A stretch of DNA of 64,000 nt from Mesorhizobium loti. Its GTDB lineage: Bacteria; Pseudomonadota; Alphaproteobacteria; Rhizobiales; Rhizobiaceae. The DNA lies in NCBI RefSeq assembly GCF_001510895.1, contig NZ_LPWA01000120.1, positions 215,114 to 279,113 of the forward strand, written 5' to 3'. This document shows, piece after piece, positions 9,525-18,400 of the stretch. How positions within the stretch are numbered: the first letter of the stretch is position 1; each line of letters opens with the position of its first letter. The translations under genes were made by a program, and so were the position numbers. The notes below the pieces were generated by a model. The model was given only the letters and a program-made list of their open reading frames with translations. It was not told where the DNA came from and searched no databases.

Positions 9525-10214
9525 TCAGTCGGTGCGCGGCGTCGGCGGATCGAAGCGATAGCCGGCGCCTCTGATCGTGGTGATGGTCTCGGTATCGAGC
9601 TTGCGGCGCAGCCTTACAATGCGCGAATCGATCGAGCGGTCGAAAGCGTCGGCATTCTCGGCAGGAGCGGCGGCAATGATGTCGTCGCGCGTCAGCACCT
9701 TTCGCGGGCTCGCCAGGAACAGCCTGAGCAGCGCCACCTGGCCCGGCGACAGCTGGTCCTCGGCGCCCGAACGATGCATGACCATGGCCGACCTCAGGTC
9801 GACGGTGGCGTTCTCCAGCACGATCAGTTCCTGCGGATTCCGACCACGCCGCATCAGCAGACCGCCGATACGCGCCGCGAGCTCTCGGACGTTGAGCGGG
9901 CTTTCGATCACGTCGGCGGCGCCGAGTTCCAGCGCCAGCACCTTGTCGACGAGGTCGCGTGGCCGGCAGATCAGGATGAAGTCGGAACCGCCGCCATAGC
10001 GCTTGAGCAGCTCGCGCCCTTCCGCCTGGGTCACATCGTCACCGACGACCACGACATCGATGCCCCCTGCCGAAAGCAGCGACTCCGCCTCCCAGGGCTG
10101 TCGCGCCTGGCGCACGTCGTGCCCGCGGCGCTCAAGATGGTCGGCAAGGTCGCTGGCCACCACTTCGGCAACGGACACAAGCGCGACGACGGATCGTGCT
10201 GCCATTTTCTTCAC
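9525..10214 (-). CDS. OmpR-type response regulator with degenerate receiver
   Basis: The 229-residue protein has an N-terminal receiver-like domain (about 8-120) and a C-terminal winged-helix DNA-binding domain with the OmpR/PhoB pattern RIVRLRRKL and TIRGAGYRF. The receiver is unusual. The acidic pocket near its N-terminus is missing (VVALVSVAEVVASD), and the usual Lys-Pro switch region reads IESPLNVREL without the Lys. It may act without normal phosphorylation. It is divergent from the standard regulator at 10299 with an 84-bp gap, so the two may cross-regulate. Confidence 0.8.
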   Translation of the reverse strand: MKKMAARSVVALVSVAEVVASDLADHLERRGHDVRQARQPWEAESLLSAGGIDVVVVGDDVTQAEGRELLKRYGGGSDFILICRPRDLVDKVLALELGAADVIESPLNVRELAARIGGLLMRRGRNPQELIVLENATVDLRSAMVMHRSGAEDQLSPGQVALLRLFLASPRKVLTRDDIIAAAPAENADAFDRSIDSRIVRLRRKLDTETITTIRGAGYRFDPPTPRTD

Positions 10215-10298
10215 CCCGCCACAGACAACTCGAGATCAGCGCTGGACATCATGTTTATACCCAATCTACTTTCCGCTGAAAGCGGGAGCGAGACCATT

Positions 10299-11027
10299 GT
10301 GAAGGCGCGCATCATCGTCGTCGAGGACGAGCCGGATCTGAGGGAGGCGGTCGCCGAATATCTCGGCGCCAACGGCTATGACGTCGCCACGGCCGAGAAC
10401 GCCGCGGCGGCGCGCAGCCTGCTCGACGCGCAATCCTTCCACCTCGCCATCCTCGACATCGCCATGCCCGGCGAGGACGGTCTGTCGCTCGGCCGCTGGC
10501 TGCGCTCCAAGACCCAGATGGGCATCATCTATGCTACCGCCGCCGGCACCGCGCTCGACCGCATCGTCGGGCTGGAGCTCGGCGCCGACGATTACATCGT
10601 CAAGCCCTATGAATTGCGCGAAGTGCTGGCGAGGGTCCGCAGCGTGCTGCGCCGTGTGCCGCAGCCGGCAGCGCCGCAGGCCGCGAAGGCCGAGGCCGGC
10701 GCTCGCCGTTTCATGAATTTCGGCGGCTTCCAGGCCGATTTCGACGGCAGGCTGGTCACTGGCGCCAACGGCGCGGTCATCGAGATGGCCAAGAGCGAGT
10801 TCGATGTGCTGGAGGTTTTCCTGACCCGCGCCAACCGGCTTTTGACGCGGGCTGCGATCTCGGAAGCGATCGGCTTCGTGGAAGATCCCGAATCGTCGCG
10901 CGCGGTCGACATCCGCATCATGCGCCTGAGAAAGAAGATCGAAGCCGATCCGGCCAATCCGAAATTCCTGCGCACGGTGCGCGGCGAGGGCTATATCTTC
11001 TCGCTGCCGACCGGCGACGGCAATTGA
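10299..11027 (+). CDS. OmpR/PhoB-family response regulator
   Basis: The receiver is canonical: acidic pocket VVEDEPDLREA, phospho-acceptor Asp in AILDIAMPGEDG, and the switch Lys in DDYIVKPYELRE. The C-terminal winged helix ends in IRIMRLRKKIE and TVRGEGYIFSLP. I chose GTG at 10299 because GGGAGCGAG precedes it. An ATG at 10251 would add 16 residues but has no clear ribosome binding site. A hybrid sensor kinase follows at 11165 on the same strand after a palindromic repeat. They may be a two-component pair. Confidence 0.85.
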   Translation: MKARIIVVEDEPDLREAVAEYLGANGYDVATAENAAAARSLLDAQSFHLAILDIAMPGEDGLSLGRWLRSKTQMGIIYATAAGTALDRIVGLELGADDYIVKPYELREVLARVRSVLRRVPQPAAPQAAKAEAGARRFMNFGGFQADFDGRLVTGANGAVIEMAKSEFDVLEVFLTRANRLLTRAAISEAIGFVEDPESSRAVDIRIMRLRKKIEADPANPKFLRTVRGEGYIFSLPTGDGN

Positions 11028-11036
11028 ACCAGCCTA

Positions 11037-11085
11037 ATGCATGTCGCCCAAAGGTGCGCAGCGGTTTTGGGAAAACGACATGCAT
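11037..11085. repeat. Palindromic intergenic repeat, ATGCATGTCG type
   Basis: ATGCATGTCG (11037-11046) and CGACATGCAT (11076-11085) are perfect inverted arms around a core containing GTGCGCAGCGGTTTTGGG. The same arms and core occur at 60902-60950. Confidence 0.7.
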
Positions 11086-11097
11086 CAAAACAAAGAC

Positions 11098-11141
11098 TTA
11101 AAGCGCGTCGCTCGAATCCGTTTCGACGTAACGCGCTTTAA
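11098..11141. repeat. Long hairpin upstream of the hybrid kinase
   Basis: TTAAAGCGCGT (11098-11108) and ACGCGCTTTAA (11131-11141) are perfect 11-bp inverted arms, with a partly self-complementary interior (CGAA/TTCG). It ends 23 bp before the kinase start codon. It could be a repeat element or a leader structure. Confidence 0.55.
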
Positions 11142-11164
11142 GCGGCTCCGGAAGACGGCCGACC

Positions 11165-13263
11165 ATGACTGCTGAGGCAGCACGCACCGATATGCAGGGT
11201 TCCCGGCAGGGCGCCGCGATGGCGGCCGTCCATGTCGTTCGCCGCCTGCGCGAGGCGGGCGACTGGCAACGTGAGATGGACGGCATATTGGAGACGCTCT
11301 GCCGCTCGATGGATTGCCAGCGCGGCATCCTCTTCCGCCTGCGCGAATTGCCGGGCGAGGGCTTCGCCCAATCGGTCGCCGCCTATTGGATCGATCGGGC
11401 CTTCGGCGGCGAGCTCGCATCGCCCACGGTGATCATGCAGTCGATCATCAACTCCGATCCGCTGCTGGAACGGCTGCAGGAGGACGAGCGCCAGGGCAAG
11501 GTCTTTGCCGGCCACACGCGCAACCTCGACGGTTTCCTGCGGGCCGATTTCGAGAAGCAGAGCATAAAATCCTTCATTTCCGTATCTGTCTTCGCCCACG
11601 GCCATCTTTGGGGCACGCTCGCCGTCAACGACTGCGTCGCCGAACGCGAATGGACCGACGAGGAAGAGGCGACGCTTCACATCATCGCGCTCGCCATCGG
11701 CGACGCCATCGAACGCTCGCCCTCCGAGGCGCATGCCAGCGAGGTGATCCGCCGCACAATGCTGCAGGCCTCGCTCGACGCCATCATCGTCATCGACGAG
11801 TCGGGCTCCATCATCGAATTCAATCCGGCCGCGAGAAGATGTTCGGCTTCAAGCGCAGCGACATCCTCGGCAAGGACCTGATCGACACGATCGTGCCGCA
11901 CTACTACCGCAAGGGCTATGCCTCGGGCGCGGACTACATGGCCGGCCGTGGCGCGCCGATGGTCAACCAGCGGCTGGAGACGGTGACCCAGAACGCGGCC
12001 GGCGAGATCTTTCCGATCGAATTGACCGCGACCGAGATGCGGGTTGCCGACCGCCGGCTGATCTTCGGCTCGATCCGAGACCTGCGTGAAAAGCTGCGCG
12101 CGGAGGAAGAGATCAACCGCCAGCGCGAGAAGCTGCACCAGAACGAGAAGATGGCGGCGATGGGCTCGCTGCTCGCCGGCGTCTCGCACGAGCTCAACAA
12201 TCCGCTGGCGGTGGTGGTGGCGCAGTCGACACTGCTGCATGAATTCGCGAGCGACCCGCAGACCAAGGTGCGCGCCGAGAAGGTGCGCGCCGCCGCCGAG
12301 CGCTGCGGCCGCATCGTCAAGAGCTTCCTGTCGATGGTGCGCCTGCATCCGACGGAACAGGCCGAAACCGACCTCAACCAGGTGATGCGCGCCGCGCTTG
12401 AGGTGACCGCCTATGGCGCACGCTCCAGCGGCATCATCATCGACACCGATTTCGCCAACGGCCCGCTGCTTGCCATGGCCGACGCCGACCATGTCACGCA
12501 GGTGGCGGCCAATTTCCTCATCAACAGCCAGCATGCGCTGGCCGGCGTTAGCGGCGAACGGCGCATCAAGGTACGGACCTTCCGCAGCGAGCGCGGCAAT
12601 CCCGGCTTCTCCGTCGAGGACAACGGCCCAGGCATTCCCGAGGCGATCCGCTCGCGCATTTTCGAATCCTATTTCACCACCAAGCCGGTCGGCGTCGGCA
12701 CCGGCATCGGCCTGTCGATCTCGAAATCGATCGTCGAGCGTCACAACGGCAACATCTGGTTCGAGGAGGTTGAGCCGCATGGCGCGCGCTTCGTCGTCCA
12801 GCTGCCGGCAATTACCGGAGACGCCGCCAAGACCGGCGAAGGCCCGGCGCGCTCGAGCGGGCTGCGCCATGCGCTGATCATCGACGACGAGCCCGACGTC
12901 GCCGCCTCGCTCTCCGACATACTGGAGCTGATGGGAGTGAAATCGCGCGTCGTCGCAAGCTGGACGTCGGCCGGCGACGTGCTGAGCGGGCAGATGCCGC
13001 CAGACATCGTCTTTTCCGACCTGCGCATGCCGGGCACCAGCGGCATATCGATCTACCGCGAGCTGCTGGCCGAACGGCCGGGGCTGGCGCAGCGCTTCGT
13101 TCTGGTCACCGGCGACCTGATCGGCGCCAAGGCGGAAATCGAGGCGCTGCCACCGCCGCAGCGGCCGCACATCCTGGAGAAACCGTTCTCGACACTCGAC
13201 GTCCGCGGCATCCTTTCGACCGTTGCCGACGATGTCGCTGCCGACAACGGCGCTCACATCTGA
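11165..13263 (+). CDS. Hybrid sensor histidine kinase, GAF-PAS-HisKA-HATPase-REC (frameshifted in this sequence)
   Basis: The domain order is a GAF-like domain (about 30-190), a PAS domain (about 195-310), HisKA with the phospho-acceptor in LAGVSHELNNPLAVV, HATPase_c with DNGPGIPEAIRSRIFESYFTTK and GIGLSISKSIV, and a C-terminal receiver with IIDDEPDVAAS and Asp in IVFSDLRMPGTSG. No membrane helix is seen, so it is cytoplasmic. The frame breaks near 11833: EFNPAARRCSA is read, while one added G gives EFNPAAEKMFGFKRSD, the usual PAS sequence. Restored length is 699 residues. It probably works with the regulator at 10299. Confidence 0.85.
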
Positions 13264-13313
13264 GCCGAGATCGCAACCGAGGCGTGGCCGAGCTTTGAGC
13301 TCGCACCGCCGTA

Positions 13314-13454
13314 GGCTCGGTCGAGATTCAGGTCAGGCCGAGCCGAGAAGAGTGGATTCCGAGAACCGGAGCGGAGCGTACTTCAGTACGTGAGCACCGG
13401 AAGCGCAGGAAACCGCTCTTCGCAGGCCGGCCTCACCTGAATATCGACAGAGCC
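13314..13454. repeat. Long imperfect palindromic intergenic element (about 140 bp)
   Basis: The outer arms GGCTC...TCGAGATTCAGGT and ACCTGAATATCGA...GAGCC face each other. The centre is the palindrome CGTACTTCAGTACG, and further complementary blocks lie between (GAAGAGTGG with CCGCTCTTC). The nested organisation suggests a mobile palindromic element. A separate hairpin follows at 13462-13492. Confidence 0.6.
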
Positions 13455-13461
13455 GGAAAAG

Positions 13462-13492
13462 AGGCTCCCGACCGACGTAGCGGCGGGAGCCT
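13462..13492. terminator. Hairpin, possible terminator between convergent genes
   Basis: AGGCTCCCG (13462-13470) pairs with CGGGAGCCT (13484-13492). It lies between the kinase gene on the plus strand and the small gene ending at 13526 on the minus strand. There is no clear T run, so termination is uncertain. Confidence 0.35.
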
Positions 13493-13525
13493 GACTGGAG
13501 CGCGGAGGGTGCGCTCAGGGGAGCT

Positions 13526-13936
13526 CTAAAAGACGTTCGGCGTGTTGGTGAGCGGCGCCGCGTTGGCGATCATGCGCACCGCGCGGGCCCTGTGCTGACC
13601 GGATTGCTCGGCGATGGCGCGCAGGCATTCGGCGTTTTCGGCGCCCCAGTTCTGACCCTTGCAGGCAAAATCGACAGCCGGCTCCGGCAGGCGGGCGGTC
13701 TTGAGCGTGGTCGGCGCGCCCTCCACGACATTGGCCGGCGGATTGAGCGAGGCGAAAGCCGGACCGGCTGCCGGGGCGGCCACCATGCTGAGGAAGGCGC
13801 AAACGCCGATCAGCATGAACATCGCCATCGGATGGTCGCTGGCGCGCTGGCGCAGCGCCAGCTTCGGCCGGCGATCATTGCGCTCCGGGCCATAGGCGAG
13901 GCGACTGGCGCCAGCGGTGTGGACTTTCGCAAACAT
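13526..13936 (-). CDS. Small membrane-anchored or exported protein, unknown function
   Basis: The 136-residue protein has a basic N-terminal stretch, a strong hydrophobic segment (MAMFMLIGVCAFLSMVAAPA, about residues 37-56) and a polar C-terminal domain with two Cys residues (DFACKGQNWG and AECLRAIAEQ). The Cys pair could form a disulfide outside the membrane. I do not recognise a named domain. Translation might begin later, nearer the hydrophobic segment. It stands alone, convergent with the upstream kinase gene. Confidence 0.6.
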   Translation of the reverse strand: MFAKVHTAGASRLAYGPERNDRRPKLALRQRASDHPMAMFMLIGVCAFLSMVAAPAAGPAFASLNPPANVVEGAPTTLKTARLPEPAVDFACKGQNWGAENAECLRAIAEQSGQHRARAVRMIANAAPLTNTPNVF

Positions 13937-14348
13937 CGGTTGTTCCCTTCGTTATCTTTCTTTTTCCTGTAAAACGAACGTAATCGCGCCACGTAACCGC
14001 CGAATGGTAGGGCGCGATTGCCCGTGTAACAGGATTGAAACAGGGATTTGGATCGCCACCCTTCCACCCTGCTTGCTGCCAGCGGACATTCATCGCCACC
14101 GGTTTGGGAGACACATGCGCCTGCCGGATGCGAGGGACTGTAAGCGACCTCACACAGGCGTCGAATTGGGCATGGCTGTCGCGATCATCCGATGCGCGAG
14201 ACGTGCCGGACGGGCGTCCAGCGACACCCGAATCCGTGGCCGGAACCGCTGTTTTACATCCCCGGTTAAGGCCCGGATTTTCCGGGATTTTTCTGGCTTA
14301 GGCGGCCTCAAGGTTGCCGCCACGGAATTTTCATATTCTCACAACCCA
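13937..14348. other. Intergenic region without a supported gene
   Basis: No frame with coding character was found. It forms the upstream regions of the small gene at 13936 and the Rieske oxygenase. A near-match to an EcfG promoter (GGAAC at 14242 with CGGT rather than CGTT 16 bases later) is present but was not accepted. Confidence 0.5.
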
Positions 14349-14364
14349 TTGCATTTCAATGCAA
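14349..14364. promoter_or_regulatory. Palindrome upstream of the Rieske oxygenase
   Basis: TTGCATTTCAATGCAA has 7-bp perfect arms and a 2-bp centre. It lies 12 bp upstream of the TTGAA-type operator and in an AT-rich stretch likely to hold the promoter. Its protein partner is unknown. Confidence 0.4.
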
Positions 14365-14376
14365 AATATGCTTTTA

Positions 14377-14392
14377 TTGAATGAGTATTCAA
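14377..14392. promoter_or_regulatory. Predicted BetI-like operator, site 1
   Basis: TTGAATGAGTATTCAA fits TTGAAYRNNYRTTCAA with one mismatch (A for R/Y near the centre). It lies 16 bp before the Rieske gene start, where a bound repressor would block transcription. Matching sites occur at 17287 and 24306. Confidence 0.6.
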
Positions 14393-14408
14393 CAAAAAGA
14401 GCACTCTT

Positions 14409-15611
14409 ATGAACCCGCACCTCCGTGACGTGGCGATCCCCAATGATTGGGACCGGCGGGGTTTGCCGGGGTGGAGTTATCATTCCAACGCGCTGCTCGA
14501 GATCGAGAAGGAATACGTCTTCCGCAATCACTGGCAGATCGCCGGCCACGTTTCCGACGTGCCGAATGCGGGCGATTATCTGACCATGGACGTCATCGGC
14601 GAGCGCGCGCTGATCGTGCGCGGCAAGGACGGCGTCGTGCGCGCTTTCAACAATATGTGCCGCCACCGCGGCAGCCGCGTCGTCGCCGACAGCCAGGGCA
14701 CCTGCAAGAATGCGCTGGTCTGCCCGTTCCACGGTTGGGTCTACAATCTCGACGGCACGTTGCGCGGCGCGGCGCGCCCGCGCTCCTTCCCCGAACTGGA
14801 CAAGACCGAGTTCGGCCTGATGCCGCTCGACCTTGAAATCTGGATGGGCTTCATCTTCATCCGCTTCCGCAAGGGCGGCCCGCAGCCTTCGGTGGCCGAG
14901 CTCTTGAAGCCGATCGAGGCCGAGATCGCCCACTACCGGGTTGCCGACATGGTGCCGTCCTGGGGCATCTGGACGCAGAAATCGCCGGTCAACTGGAAGT
15001 CGGTGCGCGACGTCGACAATGAGGGCTATCACGTCGCCATGGCGCATCCGGCGCTGCAGGACCTCTATGGCGCGACCTATTTCGACGAGCCTTTCATCAA
15101 TGGCGTGTCGCGGTCCTTCGCCACCTACAACCCGCATGCCGGACGGCGCTGGAGCGTTCGCGAATACATCAAGCTCGCCCCCGAGGCGTCGCACCTGCCG
15201 GAGCATTTGCGCAGGGCCTGGATCTATTACGGTATCTTCCCCAACAACGCGCTTTCGATCATGCCGGAATCGGTGCAGTTCTATCAGGAGTTCCCGCTGT
15301 CCACCGGCGAGACGCTGCTGCGCGGCGCGATCTATCGCTACAAGGACGAGACAAGAGAGCAGGCGGCCGCACGCTATCTCGCCTACCGCATCGACCGCGA
15401 CACGATGAACGAGGACGTGCAGCTTTCAGTCTGGTCGAACGAATCCATGCTGTCGGAAGCCTTTGGGGGCTTTTACCTCTCCGACCTCGAATACGGCGTG
15501 CGCACTCACCACGACCATCTGCGCAGGCAGGTCCCGGTGCTGAACCGTGAGACGGCGCCCGAGGAAAAGGAAATGTGGGCGCTGAACGATGCGCTGAGGT
15601 CGAGGGGGTAG
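14409..15611 (+). CDS. Rieske-type aromatic-ring-hydroxylating/N-demethylating oxygenase, alpha subunit
   Basis: The 400-residue protein has an N-terminal Rieske domain with the [2Fe-2S] ligands C84/H86 (CRHRG) and C105/H108 (CPFHGW). The C-terminal catalytic domain has the mononuclear iron site around residues 203-213 (DVDNEGYHVAMAH). Single-component alpha subunits of this size include choline, carnitine, glycine-betaine and stachydrine oxygenases as well as ring dioxygenases. The polyamine transporter, amine oxidase and GcvT neighbours favour an N-methylated amine substrate, by inference. No reductase or ferredoxin gene is nearby, so the electron donor must be encoded elsewhere. A TetR-type operator overlaps its promoter region. 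Confidence 0.85.
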   Translation: MNPHLRDVAIPNDWDRRGLPGWSYHSNALLEIEKEYVFRNHWQIAGHVSDVPNAGDYLTMDVIGERALIVRGKDGVVRAFNNMCRHRGSRVVADSQGTCKNALVCPFHGWVYNLDGTLRGAARPRSFPELDKTEFGLMPLDLEIWMGFIFIRFRKGGPQPSVAELLKPIEAEIAHYRVADMVPSWGIWTQKSPVNWKSVRDVDNEGYHVAMAHPALQDLYGATYFDEPFINGVSRSFATYNPHAGRRWSVREYIKLAPEASHLPEHLRRAWIYYGIFPNNALSIMPESVQFYQEFPLSTGETLLRGAIYRYKDETREQAAARYLAYRIDRDTMNEDVQLSVWSNESMLSEAFGGFYLSDLEYGVRTHHDHLRRQVPVLNRETAPEEKEMWALNDALRSRG

Positions 15612-15619
15612 AAGCTGCT

Positions 15620-15778
15620 GATCTCCCCCCTTGAGGGGGAGATGGCCGCGAAGCGGCCAGAGGGGGTCGCTGCGCGTGGAGCGCCGACGCCCTCTGTCGT
15701 CGCGGAAGGCGCAGGCGCTCTATGTGAGACGACCCCCTCTGTCGCCTTTGGCGACATCTCCCCCTCAAGGGGGGAGAT
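15620..15778. repeat. Nested palindromic element between convergent genes
   Basis: The left block (15620-15669) and right block (15728-15778) are inverted copies built around ATCTCCCCCCTTGAGGGG and AGAGGGGGTCG. Each block has its own inner hairpin, GGCCGCgaaGCGGCC on the left and GTCGCCtttGGCGAC on the right: different bases, same pairing. A related element with different bases lies at 27636-27796. Confidence 0.75.
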
Positions 15779-15784
15779 TGACCG

Positions 15785-17203
15785 TCACCCCCGCCAGACA
15801 CCCTCGTTCCTCAAATCATCCATCGTCCGCGAAATCCCCTCGCGCAGGATCGCCACCATATCGTCGACCTGCTCGCGGCTGATGATCAGCGGCGGCGACA
15901 TCACGCACATGTTGATCAGCGGCCGCACCAACAGGCCGAGCTCGTGGCAATGCGCGTCGATGCGTTTGCCGACATCCTTGTCGAGTTGCAGCGGGTCCTT
16001 GCTCTCGCGATCGGCGACGCATTCGACGCAAGCCATCAGGCCGACGCCTCGCACCTCGCCGACCAGCGGCAGTTCCTCGAGCGTCTTCAGCTGCGCTTGG
16101 AAATAGGGCGCAATCTCTCGCGCATGCTGAAGCACGCCCTCTTCCAGGAGGTCGAAGTTCTTCAGCGCAACGGCGCAGCCGATCGGATGGCTTGTGTAGG
16201 TGAGGCCATGACCGAACAACGCGTCGGGATGGTTGGAGCGGCGCAGTTCCTCCAGCAGCCGCTCGGAGATGATGACGCCGCCGAGCGGGAAATAGCCCGA
16301 GGTGACGCCCTTGGCGAAGGTGATCATGTCCGGATCGATGCCGAACATGTCACCCGAGGCAAAGACGTGGCCGAGCCGCCCGAAGCCGGTCACCACCTCG
16401 TCCGAGACGTAGAGGATGTCGTTCTCGCGGCAGATCTCGCGGATACGCTTGAGATAGCCGTCCGGCGGCACGACGACGCCGCCCGAAGCCTGCACCGGCT
16501 CGCCGACAAAGGCGCCGATCCGGTCGGCGCCGACGCGCGCAACGGTGTCGCGGAACTGATCGACGAGGAAATCGGTGAAGGCGGGAACGCTCATGCCTTG
16601 CGGCCGCCGGAACGGGTTGGGCGATGACAGCTTCACCACCAGTTCGTCGGCGCCGTCCATCCAGTCGCGGTCGCGCGGACGGCCGTTGAGCGAGGCCGAC
16701 AGGTAGGTCGAACCGTGATAGGCACCGCCACGGCTGAGGATCAGCTTCTTTTCCGGCCGGCCGCGCACATTGTTGTAGAACTGCATGAAGCGCAGCGCCG
16801 TCTCCACCGCCGACGAGCCGCCGGTGGTGAAGAAGGTATGGCTGAGGTCGCCCGGCGCGGCGTCCGCAATGCGCCGGGCAAGCTCGGCCGAAGGCGCGTT
16901 CATCGTATACCAGGGCGTGTTGTAGGAGAGCGCCATCGCCTGGTCGTACATGACCCGCGCCAGTTCCTCGCGACGATGGCCGACATTGATGCACCACATA
17001 CCGGCGGGGCCGTCGATCAGCCGCTTGCCGGAAGCGTCGGTGATGTAGATGCCGTCGCCCTCGCCGATCAGCGCGCGCGCCTCGGCGCCGACGGAGCCGG
17101 CATAGGGCCAGGGCTGGACGAGATGGCGCTTGGCGAGCTCGACCGCGTCGTCGCCGCCGGCGTCAACCATTTCCCTCGCCTTGATCTCTCTTGCAGCCGC
17201 CAT
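15785..17203 (-). CDS. Class III (omega-) aminotransferase, polyamine or beta-amino acid type
   Basis: The 472-residue protein is a PLP-dependent fold-type I, class III aminotransferase. Visible motifs are TTGGSSAVETALRF (cofactor phosphate region), SDEVVTGFGRLG (Asp contacting the pyridine N) and TFAKGVTSGYFPLGG with the Schiff-base Lys. Family members act on putrescine, omega-amino acids or taurine with pyruvate or 2-oxoglutarate as acceptor. ATG at 17203 is chosen because GAGG lies five bases upstream. A GTG at 17239 is an alternative. It is divergent from the ABC transporter operon and shares an upstream region containing the palindromic operator at 17287. Confidence 0.85.
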   Translation of the reverse strand: MAAAREIKAREMVDAGGDDAVELAKRHLVQPWPYAGSVGAEARALIGEGDGIYITDASGKRLIDGPAGMWCINVGHRREELARVMYDQAMALSYNTPWYTMNAPSAELARRIADAAPGDLSHTFFTTGGSSAVETALRFMQFYNNVRGRPEKKLILSRGGAYHGSTYLSASLNGRPRDRDWMDGADELVVKLSSPNPFRRPQGMSVPAFTDFLVDQFRDTVARVGADRIGAFVGEPVQASGGVVVPPDGYLKRIREICRENDILYVSDEVVTGFGRLGHVFASGDMFGIDPDMITFAKGVTSGYFPLGGVIISERLLEELRRSNHPDALFGHGLTYTSHPIGCAVALKNFDLLEEGVLQHAREIAPYFQAQLKTLEELPLVGEVRGVGLMACVECVADRESKDPLQLDKDVGKRIDAHCHELGLLVRPLINMCVMSPPLIISREQVDDMVAILREGISRTMDDLRNEGVWRG

Positions 17204-17286
17204 CTTAGCCTCGCATCGTTGCGGAATTTCCCTGGACACGAAAAGAAGCGGAAAACCATGGAAAGTCAGCCTTTCCTCACTTCATT

Positions 17287-17302
17287 TTGAATGTCCGTTC
17301 AA
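17287..17302. promoter_or_regulatory. Predicted BetI-like operator, site 2
   Basis: TTGAATGTCCGTTCAA matches TTGAAYRNNYRTTCAA exactly. It sits between the divergent aminotransferase and ABC transporter genes and could control both directions. Confidence 0.65.
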
Positions 17303-17483
17303 TCAATATTACAGAAATAGCGCTTGATTTCAATCGGCGGATACGTTCATGATGAAAGAAAGCCGGCAAGCCGGGGAGCGATCGCTCCGGGCAAAAAAAT
17401 TGGGAACACGGCGCCAGTTAATGGGAAGGCCGCATGGCGGGACAGTCCGAGCCAGCAACTGCAATCACGCCCGGAGCGCTGCA

Positions 17484-18400
17484 ATGACGGCGGCCGCGGA
17501 AGGGTCGCCCCCGCTCACCATCGCGGGAGCCAGACGAAGTCCCCTTCTGCAATCGGAAGCTGTCCAAGGTTTTGCCCTTATCAGCCCCACATTCGTCTAC
17601 GCCCTTATCCTTCTCGTCCTGCCGATCCTGGTCGTCATCGCGCATTCCTTCTGGACGCAGGACTATCTCACCATCGACCACACATTCACGCTGGAGAATT
17701 ACCGGATCGCGCTGACCGAACCGATCTACCGTGACCTGCTCTGGCGCTCGCTCTACATCTCGCTGACGGTCAGCCTGCTCACGGTGGCTCTCGCCTACCC
17801 GATCGCCTATTTCATTTCCTTCCATGGCGGCCGCCACAAGAGCCTCTGGCTGTTCCTCATCACCATCCCGTTCTGGACCAGCTACCTTTTGCGCGTGATG
17901 TCGTGGAAGGTGATCCTCGGCTATAATGGCGTGCTCAATTCCGGCCTGATGGGGCTGGGCATCATCGACGAGCCGTCGACGGCGCTGCTCTACAATTCCA
18001 GCGCCGTCATTATCACGCTCACGCATGCCTGGGCGACCTTCGCCATCCTGCCGATCTTCGTTTCGCTGGAGAAGGTCGACCGCACGCTGGTCGAAGCGGC
18101 GACCGACCTCGGCGACGGGCCGCTGCGCTCCTTCCTGCGCGTGACCTTGCCGCTGTCGCGCCCGGCGTCATCTCCGCGGCGCTGATCGTCATGATCCCGA
18201 CCGTCGGCGACTACGTCACGCCGAAGCTGGTCGGCGGCAAGGACGGCGTCATGATCGCCAACGCCATCCAGGCGCAGTTCGGCAAGGCGTCGAACTGGCC
18301 GCTGGGTGCAGCACTTTCCGTCACAACCATGGTCATCGTCTCGATGATGGCCGGCGCCACTGTGCTGGTCATCCGCGCTCTGCAGAGGCTGGCTCGATGA
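17484..18400 (+). CDS. Polyamine-type ABC transporter permease 1 (PotB/PotH-like; frameshifted in this sequence)
   Basis: This is an inner-membrane permease of the spermidine/putrescine ABC class. The first membrane helix is around ALISPTFVYALILLVLPILV, and the coupling-loop EAA motif is VEAATDLGDGPLRSFLRVTLPLS. The frame breaks near 18164: one added G changes RPASSPRR-stop to RPGVISAALIVMIPTVGDY, which continues to the stop at 18400 (305 residues). The start at 17484 has GGAG upstream. Its end overlaps the next permease start by ATGA. It is the first gene of the permease-permease-ATPase operon; the binding protein is in the facing minus-strand operon. Confidence 0.85.

Noticed and set aside
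14242..14266. A near EcfG promoter (GGAAC, 16 bases, CGGT)
   Set aside because: The -10 differs from CGTT and no stress gene follows at a sensible distance.
13937..14384. A 155-codon plus-strand frame upstream of the Rieske gene
   Set aside because: It begins antisense to another gene, has no motif, and would overlap the predicted operator and promoter.
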